A stretch of 64,000 bases of DNA from Phoronis australis (Eukaryota > Phoronida > Phoronidae): the NCBI GenBank assembly GCA_002633005.1, contig NMRA01000043.1, positions 1,232,478 through 1,296,477 of the forward strand. The letters run 5' to 3'. Positions within the stretch are counted from its first letter, which is position 1. Every line of letters starts with the position of its first letter. The position numbers and the translations under genes were made by a program. Below the pieces are notes generated by a model that was not told the origin of the DNA, did no database searches, and was given only the letters and a program-made list of their open reading frames with translations. Positions 35,901 through 46,421 of this stretch are shown in pieces.

Positions 35901-38900
35901 TCACAAAGGGTTTTTAAAATCTTTTGCTTGCTATTTGTAGTAGCAGAATGAGTTTAAATAAGTCATCCCATTCTCATAACAAATGGAGCATATTTTAGAT
36001 TTTATTTTGCATTGTGTGTTGCCTGGGTCAGAAAGTGTGGACATGGTGGTTGCTAGGTAACATAATACACTTTGATTTTAACACTTTATTTTGTCAGTGA
36101 ACTTGTTTCCAGCTACACTTGTGCACTGTGTTGCTTTCACAGTGAAAATATCTCATTCTGTTTATTCTAGCAACGAGGTTCAACTTGGAAACTGAATGGA
36201 AGAACACATACCCTACCCAGAGAGAACTTGACAGGGTATGATATGTCCACTCATTATTCATTCTAGTACAAAGTGTTTACAGTTTGTGGTTAATACTGTT
36301 CTGAAGTTGGTTGCTAATCGTCATGCCAACTTGACTCTTCTGATGAATGTCCTTGGCAGAATGCACTTTGTTTAGCTATGGATTGTGCAAAATGTCTTGC
36401 AATCTTGTAAGCATGCTTTGTCATTTGGAACTTCAAATGTTTGGTCTTCATTCTTTGTCCTATCTTATACCAGCTTGTACTTATACTACCTTTCTCATAA
36501 TTATGTAGGTCCCATGTCATATGTAGGTCCCATGTCATATGTAGGTCGCATGTCATATGTAGGTCCCATGTCATATGTAGGTCCTATGTCATATGTTGGC
36601 CACATGTCGACTTTGTGTACATATACCACGTCTAAGCAATGCAATATCTCCTTATCTAGGATGAATTGTTTGAGAAGTGTAGAGGAGAAGTTCTGGATGA
36701 GGTCATTAACCTGAGTCAAGTCACACCACAAGAATGGTGAGTTTTATTATCAAAGTTCTGTAAGGTTGTCAGAGATTCTTTGTAACTGCTTGACCAATAA
36801 ACATTGACCGTTTGCATGTATTGCATTATGTATTGCAGCACATTTTGTGTCTCAAGAATTTCTATTGTAATTCAGCTATCTACAATTCTTTAAGGAATCG
36901 TTGGCTTGTCTTGAGAGAGAATGGAATTTGTAGAGAGGGTGTGGGTGAGGTAGGAGAGGAGAGAGAGTTGCCCCTGTGATTCGGTGTTACCCTTAAGTAT
37001 AGGATTTGATTAATTATGATGCTTGTACCTTGTTTTAACCACTCCGTTCATTGTTTGTTAGGGAGGAGATATTTAACAAAAAACTATGGGAGAAGATGTC
37101 TACGTATGTGTTTGAGAGTATCTACTTACCAGCGGCTCAGTCTGATAATGTCGGGTAAGTAATGGGTTTGAGAGTATATACCTACCAGTTACTCAGTATG
37201 GTAATGTCGGTTAAGTATGTGTTTGAGAGTAACTCTCTACTTGCCTGCTGCTCAGCCCGATAATGTTGGGTACGTAATGGATTTGAGGGTAGTTACTCAA
37301 TATGGTGATGTCAGGTAGATATGTGTTTGAGAGTATATACCTACCAGTTAGTCAATGCAGCTGCAATGTTGGGTAAGTGATACTATGTGTTTGAGAGTAG
37401 GTCACTTACTCCCACAAGTCTGTGTGACAAGCTCAAATCAGAGAGAGAGAGAGAGTCATTTTCTCCATAGTTCATGTGCTCCAACGATGAATGTTTATAC
37501 GACGCATTCTGTGGATGTATGTTTAATTCAGGTAAAACTGTTTAGTGTAGTCCAGTCCATGTTGTATGTTTCAAGAACGAAACAACCAGCCTTATTTATT
37601 TCATGTTTTTCAGTGTTTTCAATACTCAAGTTGACATAAAGCTAAAGCAATGGGCAGACAAGTTACTACCAAAAAAGTGTGTTGAGGTATGTGCAACAAG
37701 AATTATTCAGTGTGTTGCCGTATGAGAGACAAGAACTATTCAATTTGTTGCCATGTACACTTGGCTTTTATTTCTTAAACAAGGCTGAATATCTTTCAAA
37801 TGTGTTCAGATTAATAGTATTACTAATAATAAATATTTTTAAAGTAAGTTTAAGAAATATCCTCTCATCAAAATTTCATGGCAAAGTTTTTGTTGTTTTT
37901 TGTGATAAATTTTGTTCAATATCTTTCCCTACTTTGTTCATAATTCACTCTTAGCTTGATAGATTTCAACAAAGATCGCCAATTATGCTGACCAGTTAAC
38001 TGTTTGCTCAGCCCTTCTGTTCAAATGTAGTAAGACACAAAAGCTAAATGACCCAACAAAATTTTGTAAACATGTTTGACTAATAATTTTGGTGGTGTTC
38101 TATTCCTCGTTGTGATCAGGTGGGTGTAGAGACCTTGAAAGAGGAGTTCACAGGCTTCGTGGAGGGATGCAAGAATAAAAACAACAACGCCAGTGGGGAT
38201 GACGGTATTTTGGGTGACTTGAAGAAAGCAGTGAAAGATGAGACCTTCAAGGCATTGGAGTGGGACGATAAGGCTGAGGACAGTTTGGTATGGGCAAAGC
38301 TGAAGTATATTAGGTGTTAATTAAGAAATCAAAAATATAATTCTAGAAGAGTCCAAGTAAGTGTGCATTTCAAAATGCGTTAGACGTTATTAGGATCTGC
38401 TTCGAAGAACAGCGAGGACTGACTGTGCTTTCTGTTGTGTTGCATGAGATCATTATTTTAGATGTACAGTTGACAAAACGTGACCTGGATTTAGCGTGTT
38501 TGATTCTGAATGGACGCAGTAGTCTAAATAATGTTATGACACAATTGTGTCTTGTTCTACTCTCATTACATTTAGTAGACTCCAGTCTAAGTGTAGTTAT
38601 GATACAATCATGTATTATTTCTACACCCAATTACATTGAATAGACTCAGTCGTCTGAACAGTGATGTGTTACAATCATGTATTGTTGGCAGCTCTACATC
38701 CATTACATTGAGTGGACACAGTAGTCTAGATAGAGTTTTGATACAGTCATGTCGTGTTCTGCATTCCTCACCCAGCGCTATATTTTAATATAATCAGTCA
38801 CCTATTTCTGAGTACTATCTTGTTGTAATACAGCGAGTCATCCAGTTGAACGCCCTTGAGGACAGAGCAGTGCATGATAAACAGCAGTGGGATAGTGCCA

Positions 38901-41900
38901 TACAGTTCATGGAGAAGTCATTGAGACAGAAACTGGAAACAAGTGAGTAAAATTTCACCTAAGGAAACAATGTGGTAGAACTGTGAAATTTTATTCTTCA
39001 AATATCGGAACAGGAATAAGTTCTAGGATGACTGTTTTGCAACAGTTTGAATTGTTCGTATTTCATTGACTTTGTGAGATTTTGGAAAGTTAGTGTAAAT
39101 ATGATAATGTCAAATGTTGCAGCCAGATGCCTTGTTCACAGTAGGCCTAAAAGGTCCTGCAACGAATATTGTTAATATTAAATAAAACATTCTTTTCTTG
39201 TGAGTTATGTGATGGTCTTGCTTTCAGCCAATGGGCTGACAGAAGAGATGTTTGGCCCGGAGACATGGGATCAATGGGTTTATTGGAAGAGCAAGACACC
39301 TGAACAGAAGTTGAGATGTGCAGCCAGGGTGGAACTGGAGAAACTACTCAAGACTGACCAGGTAAGACACTGCTTCTGGTGTGACTACCTGACCAGTTCT
39401 TCAACTATCATTACCTGATCAGTATGTCGAGTATGACTACCTGACCAGATCTTTAGGTATGGCTATCTGACCAGTTCTTTAGGTATGACTGCCTGACCAG
39501 TTCTTCAGGTATGACTGCCTGACCAGTTCTTCATATATGGCTATCAGACCAGTTCTTCAGGTATGACTGCTTGACCAGTTCTACAGGTATGACTGCCTGA
39601 CCAGTTATTCGGATATGACTACATGTATTGACCAGTTCTTCTTTTTTTTTTAATGCATTTATTTACCCAGAAAGCATATCATTAATGAATAGTAGATACG
39701 GCTGGGGTTGGGTAGCCCCAACTACGTATCTTTACAACTTACTAGAGTATAATACATCATCTTAATTAAACAAATAAGTATCTGGAAATTACCCCTAATG
39801 ATTGGGCGAATAATTAGCCAAGAATAATATGAAAGGGGGGGAAACGGGAAGGGGAAGGAATTTCATACACTCATTCACACTCACATTCACAGGATTTAAT
39901 TAAATTAACTTATGTTTACATTTACGTAGGTGCATATTTATGAAAAGGTCAATTTTCTTATAATACAACAGAAGTGGTTAAAAAAAATAACACCATATAT
40001 TGTTATTGACTAGTTCTTCAGTTTGTAGTTTTGTGACACTGACATCGCTGAACATATCTCGTGAATTTGACTGTAGATTCTTCTAGTAATTTAAATTTTG
40101 GACTAAGTTGCCATGGAGACTTTTCTGTAAACAAAACTAAACAGAACAAGGAAATGTATGTTGGAGTCATGTTGTTTATTTGTTGATAGAATCACAAACC
40201 TTACCTGCCTCAAGACGAGATCACAATGGTGAAGAAGAACTTGCAGCAACAGAAGATTAAAGTGGACGATGCAACGGTAAGAGCAGTAATCTGATTGGTT
40301 GGTAATAGCAGTAATCTGATTGGTTGGTTATAACATTGATCTGATTTGTCGGTAGTAGTAGTAGTGAACTGTTTGCTTAATGATAAAAAGGATTCAATTA
40401 AATGGTTTCGTTCAACATGGACTGGTCTTTTTGTTTTGTTGAACCGCTTACAGACAACGGACATTGTTGATTAAAACATGATCAATCTCAACAACCTGGT
40501 ACACGGTTTTGTTACATTCTCAACAGTGATGTATCATCAGAGTTCTTTAGTTAGTTATTCCTGTTCCTCCTTCAGCGTTGTTACTGTACCTCAGTCTCAA
40601 GTCCCTGTTTTTGCTGTATTGTTTTGATTGTTTTTCTTGAATTATTTTGACTAATTAATAGGACCAGTATCACGTGACCCTCTTTATGAGCATTGTAGTG
40701 TTTTTAAATCCCAAAGCACTTGTGAAAGAAATCAACTTTGACAGCTAAACAGCTTCAGTTTTAAAAGTTTGTTTTTGTTCTGATTACAGTTGGAGGAGAC
40801 GTGGCATCAACTATATAGAAAACACTTTTTTGAGAAATCGCTGCAGACGGCCCAGTTGTGTAAGAAGGGGTTCTTCTACTACCAACAAGGATTTGTGGAT
40901 TCAGGGGTAATACGTTATACCACCATATGCTTGTGCTCTTCTTTATAAAACGTTAGTCGTATTTATGTAACGCATCTCACGCCTTTTTTGTTAGTCGGTG
41001 TCCACTCATCTTTCTTATCACTGCCGACATCGTTTTCTGAGTTGCGCTGTTCTTGGATAATACATTTGCAGTCTATGTATGTATGTACGTTTCGCAATAA
41101 TTCTAAAAGTAACTGTTTGATTTGAATATTAATTTAATTGACTTGCATCTCATTCCTTGTTGTACTCTCTGCCAGGCAGTGCCATCTGGTGACGCATCAT
41201 CAATGGTAAATTTTAATTTCTCATTTGTTTTGGCAAGCAGGGTATAATTTAACTCACTGCCATGTGCGCTTAGTTAAGTGCTATCTTGAACTAGAAAACC
41301 TTCAAAACTGAGAGGGACGCATGATGTACAGTAATGCATAAATTTTGTAAAACTGCTTTCACTTACTTTTTAACCTCAGTTTTACAAGCTTATAAATTTA
41401 GTTACTCCTTATGTACGCTGACATTTTACTTTTTGTTCGTCTGTTGAAAATTTGATATCGCTAAACAGTTAGTCCTCAAATATTTTGTCAAATGGGCAAT
41501 GCTCAAATTTCCAGGGGATATCTTCAGACATTTGATTGACGGTTCACCTTGCTGGCTGCTGGCCACCATTTGCCATTCTCCAGATGTCTGAGTGGTCATC
41601 ATTTGCCTGAAGATATCATGGTGACCACCACTTGACACCCTCCAGATGTCTGAGTGGTCATCATTTGCCTGAAGATATCATGGTGACCACCACTAGACAC
41701 CCTCCAGGTGTCTGAGTGGTCATCATTTGCCTGAAGATATCATGGTGACCACCACTTGACACCCTCCAGATGTCTGAGTGGTCATCATTTGCCTGAAGAT
41801 ATCATGGTGACCACCACTTGCCATTCTCCAGATGTCTGAGTGGTCATCATTTGCCTGAAGATATCATGGTGACCACCACTTGACACCCTCCAGGTGTGCG

Positions 41901-44490
41901 AATGCCGCCTCGTTGCTGCCCATTTTACAAAATTTTTGTGAACTGTACAGATTGCGAACTGGAATTTTTGTTCATTTTACTCAGAGTGCACTGTCTGGTT
42001 GTCCTTGGCAACAAGCACCTGTTGCTTACTCTATTAACTAAACATGAAAAATAACACAAAATTCATTTTCGGATGTGATGGCTACATAGTAATGGCTTGT
42101 GTTCTGTTTGACATTTTACCCTCTACTCAAGAAGTTCTATACTAACATGAGGCATGATATCTTCTACTGCAGCTGCTAAATGGTGTTTACTAACATGCAT
42201 AGACATACCAAGAGGGTGGAACATTTGGCATTGTCCCTCAGATTTGGATAAAGTGGTGACATTTTAGTCCCAATAATGAAATCTTTGGGCAGGTCCATCA
42301 TTTGCACCCTGTGAAATCCAAATACCTCTGGGCTTTCAAAGTCTGCAGTACTAACATTAACCCTGTCTTATTTAAATTCTATGGTACTACCATTAGCAGT
42401 GGTTTCTAAACATTATTTAATGATCCAGCAGTTAGATCGTTAATTTATTCATCTTTTGAAAAATCAGCTTAAAGAAATTTTCTAAGAATTACCACAACGT
42501 GCATGCCATCATAATGAAATCATCTATCTATGCTGACAATTCATAATTGGGTATACAGAAATAGCATATAAATGGGTTGTGGTCTGTGGATTTTTTGTTT
42601 TATGGTTTAAAAGGAAAAAGTCACCTGAGACCAGCCAATGTAGGCCGGGATCCATCGTTTTCTTCCGCAGCTGCAAACGTGCTATTTGTTCGCCAATGTG
42701 AGAAGAGGGAATTACTCACTATTCCAAAACTAGCGCTGTTTAGAATGACCAGGTCCACCGTTAATTAGTGTCTCTCATGTTTCTCTAGGTGGCAGCATGG
42801 GTCATCTGTGGCAGGTAACTCCGTGATAAAACTTTGTTCAACTTTTTATTTCAGATGGAGTGCAATGCGGTGGTGTTGTTCTTCCGTATTCAAAGAATGC
42901 TTCAAATCACCAGTAATGCCCTGAGACAACAAGTGATGAATAATGAAGGTAATTTCAATTTTAAGATGTGGTTGTCTGCTTATTTTGAGGTAGTCTTCTG
43001 TCAAGGTAGTCATTTATATTGAAGTAGTTGTATCTGTACGTAGTTTGGAACTATTCTGTACATGTGACAGTCTCATAGTTTTTAATGCATGCAACCCAAA
43101 TCGGAGCTATATGTGATGTTTTAAAATGTTGTTTAAGTGGACATGACCCAGATTAGAGCAAAATATGCCAAGTTTAAATGAATTCAATGTTTTATTATCA
43201 AGTAGATGGGATTCAGATCAGAGCAATTGTTTTTGAAGCCCTATATTCGCTTTCTTCGTCATGAATTTCTCTGTCCAGACGAAGTTTTAGCTCCTTTGTG
43301 CTAGCAGCTATCACTCTCATTTCATCGAGTCTCATTGTCAACATTTGTAAGTGTTTTGTTTGTGGGAATTGCAGCAAGGAGACTAGAACGTATAATCAAG
43401 GAAGTGTTGGATGACGTCGCTGATGACAAACAGAAGTTGAAGGGGCTCCTAAAGGGGAGGAGGGTGGAACTAGCAGAGGAACTGAGTGAGTACACTTCAG
43501 AAAGTAAAAAATTAATGCTCTTCCAGTTAACAACACGTCAGATGAGTACTAATACTTTGGTTTTCTGCCGGCGACCTCTACAGGATATTCCACTGTTTTC
43601 CAGGAATGTTGCCGTCTTACAGCAGAGCACAACCCATGCTTTACTGCTTTGGTGTGCAGCCGGCGCCCTCTATTGCATATCCAACTGTAGTCCAGTAATG
43701 TTGCAGTCTTAGCGCTGAGTACGACTCGTGTCTTACTACTTTGGTGTGAGTCTGGCGCCCTCTATTGGATATTTCACTGTAGTCCAGTAATGTTGCAGTC
43801 TTACAGCTGAGTGCAACTCATGCTTTACTACTTTGGTGTGCAGCTGGCGCCCTCTATAGGATATTTCACTGTAGTCTAGTAATGTCGCAGTCTAACAGCT
43901 GAGTGCAACTCATGCTTTACTTCTTTAGTGTGCAGCTGGCGCCCTCTATAGGATGTTGCACTGTAGTCCAGTAATGTCGCAGACTTACAGTTGAGTGCGA
44001 CTCGTGCTTTACTACTTTGGTTTGCAGCCGGTGCCCTCTACAGGATATTACTGTAGTCCAGGAATTTTTCAGTCTTACAGCAGAGTGCCATGCATGTTTC
44101 ACTAAACATACTGTTTCTTCACACACTTCTCACACACCTTCATAATTTGGTAATAGTTGTGTCCTAGCAAGCTTCATCTCCAATCCCATGGAGAATTTTT
44201 TCTTGCAGACTTTACAATGAAAGACATGTTTGAATATTTACTAATTTTACTAACAGCCTGAGAGGTAATCATTTTGTGTCGCCGTGTTCATTTTGTAATT
44301 AAAGCAAATATCAAGAATTTAATGTTATATTTTGTTCTGAACATTCGCTTTATTTCTTTGGAACCTTTAATTTCAACATCTTAAGGTGATTGTACTTTAC
44401 AACGTCATTGTTTCGTTACTTACAGAAAGAGTTCGGCAAATTCAAGAGAAACTGGAGGAGTTCATTAGAGCACTGAACGCTGAAAAGTGA
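23906..44490 (+). CDS. OPA1: OPA1, mitochondrial dynamin-like GTPase, about 28 exons
   Basis: Inner-membrane GTPase for mitochondrial fusion and cristae. Exons: 23906-23934, 24659-24974, 25806-25940, 26710-26821, 27674-27709, 28541-28641, 28790-28954, 29484-29570, 30109-30303, 30798-30872, 31276-31347, 31634-31733, 32447-32577, 32863-33008, 33370-33485, 34092-34156, 36660-36736, 37062-37154, 37614-37686, 38120-38287, 38834-38942, 39228-39361, 40190-40276, 40790-40906, 41176-41205, 42855-42948, 43375-43485, 44426-44490. Phases agree; about 1,012 residues (human isoforms 960-1015). Visible: basic N-terminal mitochondrial presequence starting [10 protein letters not shown]; membrane segment around residues 96-115 ([17 protein letters not shown]); coiled coil around 244-298; G1 [10 protein letters not shown]3 DLPG, G4 TKVD; C-terminal effector helices ending NAEK. 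A false repeat of exons 14-16 (34627-36600) is left out. Confidence 0.96.
27206..27277 (-). tRNA. tRNA-like sequence, probable tRNA pseudogene or SINE head
   Basis: On the minus strand 72 nt fold with a full 7-bp acceptor stem (GTCTCGA with TCGGGGC, two G-T wobbles), a D-arm-like CTC...GAG, an anticodon-like stem CTGC/GCAG with a 7-nt loop, and a box-B-like GGTTCGGTCCC. Position 33 would be C, not T, and the T-stem has mismatches, so it is unlikely to be a working tRNA. It lies inside OPA1 intron 4, antisense to the gene. Confidence 0.45.
27674..27709 (+). CDS. OPA1: OPA1 36-nt exon (exon 5), likely alternatively spliced
   Basis: Flanked by TTTTAACAG and GTGTGT. It encodes about 12 residues ([12 protein letters not shown]). 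Its length is a multiple of three and both neighbours are phase 1, so skipping keeps the frame. In vertebrate OPA1 the region between the membrane anchor and the coiled coil is where alternative exons 4b and 5b sit; homology to those is not claimed. Confidence 0.6.
28890..29295. repeat. Tandem array copying the end of OPA1 exon 7 plus its splice donor
   Basis: The last ~65 bases of exon 7 and the donor region (GCAGGTGAGTTGAGGTTA) are repeated downstream with 80-88 bp spacing. Donor-like GGTGAGT copies start at 28954, 29042, 29128 and 29208; a last unit is truncated. The copied exon text (GAGGAAACA-GTGTTACT-AGA, CAGGCAAGAGAGCACGCACC) is recognisable but mutated. The first copy is the real exon because its frame and family match are intact. 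Confidence 0.88.
29690..29960. repeat. Interspersed repeat, copy 1 (OPA1 intron 8)
   Basis: Shares an ordered set of words with 39640-39940: a CCCAGA start, GGTTGGGT followed by a C-rich patch, an AT-rich middle, then GGGGGAA-GGA-TTTCA followed by CACACTCAC. Likely a retroposon family tail; family not identified. Confidence 0.5.
33000..33090. repeat. Duplicate of OPA1 exon 14 end and splice donor
   Basis: CAGGGAGTCACAGTTCTTCAA plus GTGAGTA at the exon 14 boundary reappears about 65 bp downstream as CAGGGAGTCACAGCTCTCTAA plus GTGAGTA, with an in-frame TAA in the copied exon text. The same doublet is present in the second haplotype copy (about 35101-35200). Confidence 0.8.
33505..33665. repeat. 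Imperfect short-unit repeat after OPA1 exon 15
   Basis: Irregular units around TGTTGCTGAGTTAAGTGTATG and GCTAGGTTACATGTATGTTGC begin about 20 bp after the exon 15 donor. The other haplotype copy (about 35605-35745) has fewer units. Confidence 0.7.
34425..34625. repeat. 18-bp minisatellite in OPA1 intron 16
   Basis: About eleven units of CATGTCATATGTAGGTCG, cut at the contig end (34626). The corresponding array in the other haplotype copy is 36508-36600 with about five units. Confidence 0.9.
34627..36600. repeat. Second copy of OPA1 exon 13(end)-16 segment, probable uncollapsed allele
   Basis: Begins in mid-exon 13 straight after the 'n' and carries exon 14 (34976-35121), exon 15 (35470-35585) and exon 16 (36171-36235), then runs on into exon 17. 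Including both copies would repeat about 109 codons of the GTPase and following region, which no OPA1 protein has. One copy should be treated as redundant. Confidence 0.87.
36508..36600. repeat. 18-bp minisatellite, second haplotype copy
   Basis: About five units of CATGTCATATGTAGGTCC, the allelic shorter version of 34425-34625. Confidence 0.88.
37085..37370. repeat. Array copying OPA1 exon 18 end and splice donor
   Basis: Exon 18 ends ...TATGTGTTTGAGAGTATCTA...CAGCGGCTCAGTCTGATAATGTCGG with donor GTAAGT at 37155. Downstream, versions of TTTGAGAGTATATACCTACC, CTCAGTATGGTAATGTCGG and GGTAAGT-like text recur about four times to 37370. The copies have lost the frame; only the first is coding. 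Confidence 0.85.
39350..39640. repeat. 26-bp minisatellite seeded at OPA1 exon 22 donor
   Basis: Units of about 26 bp, GACTGCCTGACCAGTTCTTC plus AGGTAT, run from the exon 22 end (AAGACTGACCAG then GTAAGA at 39362) to about 39640. Each unit re-uses the exon's terminal TGACCAG. Confidence 0.85.
39640..39940. repeat. Interspersed repeat, copy 2 (OPA1 intron 22)
   Basis: Same family as 29690-29960. It begins after a poly-T run, contains GGGGTTGGGTAGCCCC, and ends in a G/A-rich stretch followed by TTTCATACACTCATTC. Confidence 0.5.
40276..40332. repeat. 27-bp duplication at OPA1 exon 23 donor
   Basis: The donor segment GGTAAGAGCAGTAATCTGAT followed by TGGTT is repeated at once as GGTAATAGCAGTAATCTGAT; a weaker third copy follows. 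This gives two GGTAA donor-like sites 27 bp apart. Confidence 0.75.
41176..41205 (+). CDS. OPA1: OPA1 30-nt microexon (exon 25)
   Basis: Bounded by a CTCTCTGCCAG acceptor and a GTAAAT donor, 30 nt, phase 0 on both sides, encoding [10 protein letters not shown]. It lies between the exons encoding [12 protein letters not shown] and [16 protein letters not shown], which are contiguous in vertebrate OPA1. Inclusion would add ten residues; skipping keeps the frame. It could be a chance open segment between splice-like sites. Confidence 0.55.
41579..41895. repeat. 62-bp minisatellite, 5 units, OPA1 intron 25
   Basis: Five units of 62 bp with GTCTGAGTGGTCATCATTTG, CCTGAAGATATCATGGTGAC and CACCACTTGACACCCTCCAG. 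Very little divergence, so recently expanded. Confidence 0.92.
43515..44100. repeat. 92-bp minisatellite, 6 units, OPA1 intron 27
   Basis: The landmark C(C/T)GG(C/T)G near the GGCGCCCTCTA core falls at 43568, 43660, 43752, 43844, 43936 and 44028, an exact 92-bp spacing. The array starts about 30 bp after the exon 27 donor. Four units keep GGCGCCCTCTAT intact. Confidence 0.92.
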
Positions 44491-46421
44491 AAGAACTGAG
44501 TTGGTACAGATAACAAACACAAACTTGGCTTGTAAGAAGATATCAGCAAATCTTCCAATAACTACTACCGTATGCAAGTTTTGACTGGATTACTTTGCTA
44601 CAAGCTATTGAAACCAACCAAATGTGTGATTTAATTGCGGTGCATGTTCGTGTGTTGGCGTAGCATTGCTCAACAGTTCACAAAGTCACGTGGAGTTTCT
44701 TGTGATGTTGTGTAGATGATGGTGTATTGTCGCTCAACAGTTTATGAGATTGCTCTTGACGTCACACTGAGTTACTTCTGATAGTATTGTGTGGGTGTTG
44801 TCTTGACTGTGGTCAGCATATAATGTGTACGTATCAAAGTTATGCCTGCCTAATATGATATCCACATCAGCTATAGCATAAAAAGCGTGGGATTCCTATA
44901 TGTTGAAGCGACAGACTTCCAGTGACAGGAATTCATGCAATCGCTGAATATTCATGCGATTATTGTTTAATATTCAAGGGAACACTTGTTGAGTGTTCAA
45001 GTGTTTGTGAACTTGCGAAGCCATCTTCATGTCTATGAACATTGTGCCATTGCCTCAAAAATATCTGTTGAAGAGGAGTTCCACTGAACCAACTTTGTCA
45101 TACACTTAGTTTGTACAAGTCAGGTAGCGATTACACACTATGCTGAGAACCACTTTCCAAATACTCTGTGCCCTTCTCAGATTCTTCAGTATTTACCCTC
45201 GATGCGGTGCATCAGAAGTGCACTTGCCTGTTGTGTACTGCTGCAATGCAAATTGCTATTCAAATGCTGCTCTTATTCTGTGGTAATGCATAAATTATCC
45301 TACAGGTGTCGCTACGTAATTATAAGCAGGATTCGTACATTTTAATGTGGTGTCACTCTGCTGAATGTAATATGGTTCAATGTGTATGCACTTGCCTGTT
45401 ATTTATTAAATGGAAATAAATGATGTGTAAGACCCTGTCTTCAGTACTTAACCTGGCAAGAGAAAAAAGTGTTAGTGCACTGTGCACAGGTGAACTTTCA
45501 GGGGTTAAGGTGTGGGCCATTAGATTGTGGGGTTGAGGGTTGATCCCTGGTGTTAAAACCATTGAGGCAGGAAAAAGTTGATAAGAGGCCATGCAGTATC
45601 ATCAACACAAATCTTGCACACACTGCTGAAAGGTAGGCCATCAGTTGTGCTATTTCCCCCCAAAATCTGCAAACAGTTGAGTGTTGTACTATTATTCTTG
45701 TGGCAATTCATAAAGCTGTGGATATGAAATACACAGAATTCTAAGAGACAGCTTCTTATTCAGGTGTTGTGTTAATTGCAGTTGGAACTGTAGACACAGG
45801 AAACATGAATGAGTCTTCACTACATGAACGGTTATACATTTGCTGAGTTGTATTAGTTTATACAGTCATGTAACTATAGTGTTAACGAAAAGTGACATTA
45901 GAAAAGTATGCTCGCTGCGTGTAAATTACGGGCAGTTTTTTCCAAATTTGTTGACCTTTGACCTTACTGCTGAGGCAGGTTTAGCAACGGCATGTTTTAC
46001 CTGGATACTCTAGCAGCACATATCTAACAAATGTATGAAAACAGACACTTTCAGACTGTAACGAAAAGAATTGACAAAATAACACTAAATGCAATGTTGC
46101 AAAATTATATCGCTGCTACTCAACCTCAAAGTTCACCCAATAAACAAAATTATTCACACAAAATAATTGTACACCTTTAAAACACATTGAAGGAACGGAC
46201 CTCAAATAACAATGTTTCAAAAACCAGGCGGCACCCACAGATGACAAGTTGTAAAGGAAATGACATCATGTTTTCATACCAAGCCTTAAAACGTCGCCAA
46301 ATCTCCGAATGTATAACAATGGAAATCTTATAAATTAAATGTAAGTTTGTGCATCAAAAAATATTTCATCAACAAAATCAGTCAGTGCTTAAAAAGCACA
46401 TGACTCCCGATCTGCCACAGC
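44491..46421. other. OPA1 3' UTR and OPA1-MLF convergent spacer
   Basis: No coding exon. OPA1 and MLF converge here. The OPA1 transcript probably ends soon after the AATAAA at 45415-45420. A tRNA-SINE-like patch near 45480-45560 is too weak to call. Confidence 0.55.
45415..45420 (+). terminator. OPA1: Candidate OPA1 polyadenylation signal
   Basis: AATAAA about 925 bp after the OPA1 stop codon, the best canonical hexamer in this spacer on the plus strand. Use is inferred. Confidence 0.4.

Noticed and set aside
34976-36235. True duplication of OPA1 exons 14-16, as for mutually exclusive exons
   Set aside because: Copies differ only synonymously, start in mid-exon at an 'n', and introns are duplicated at SNP-level divergence; an uncollapsed haplotype explains it better.
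45460-45560. Possible SINE with GGGTTGATCCC
   Set aside because: Only a partial box B; no boundaries, tail or second copy.
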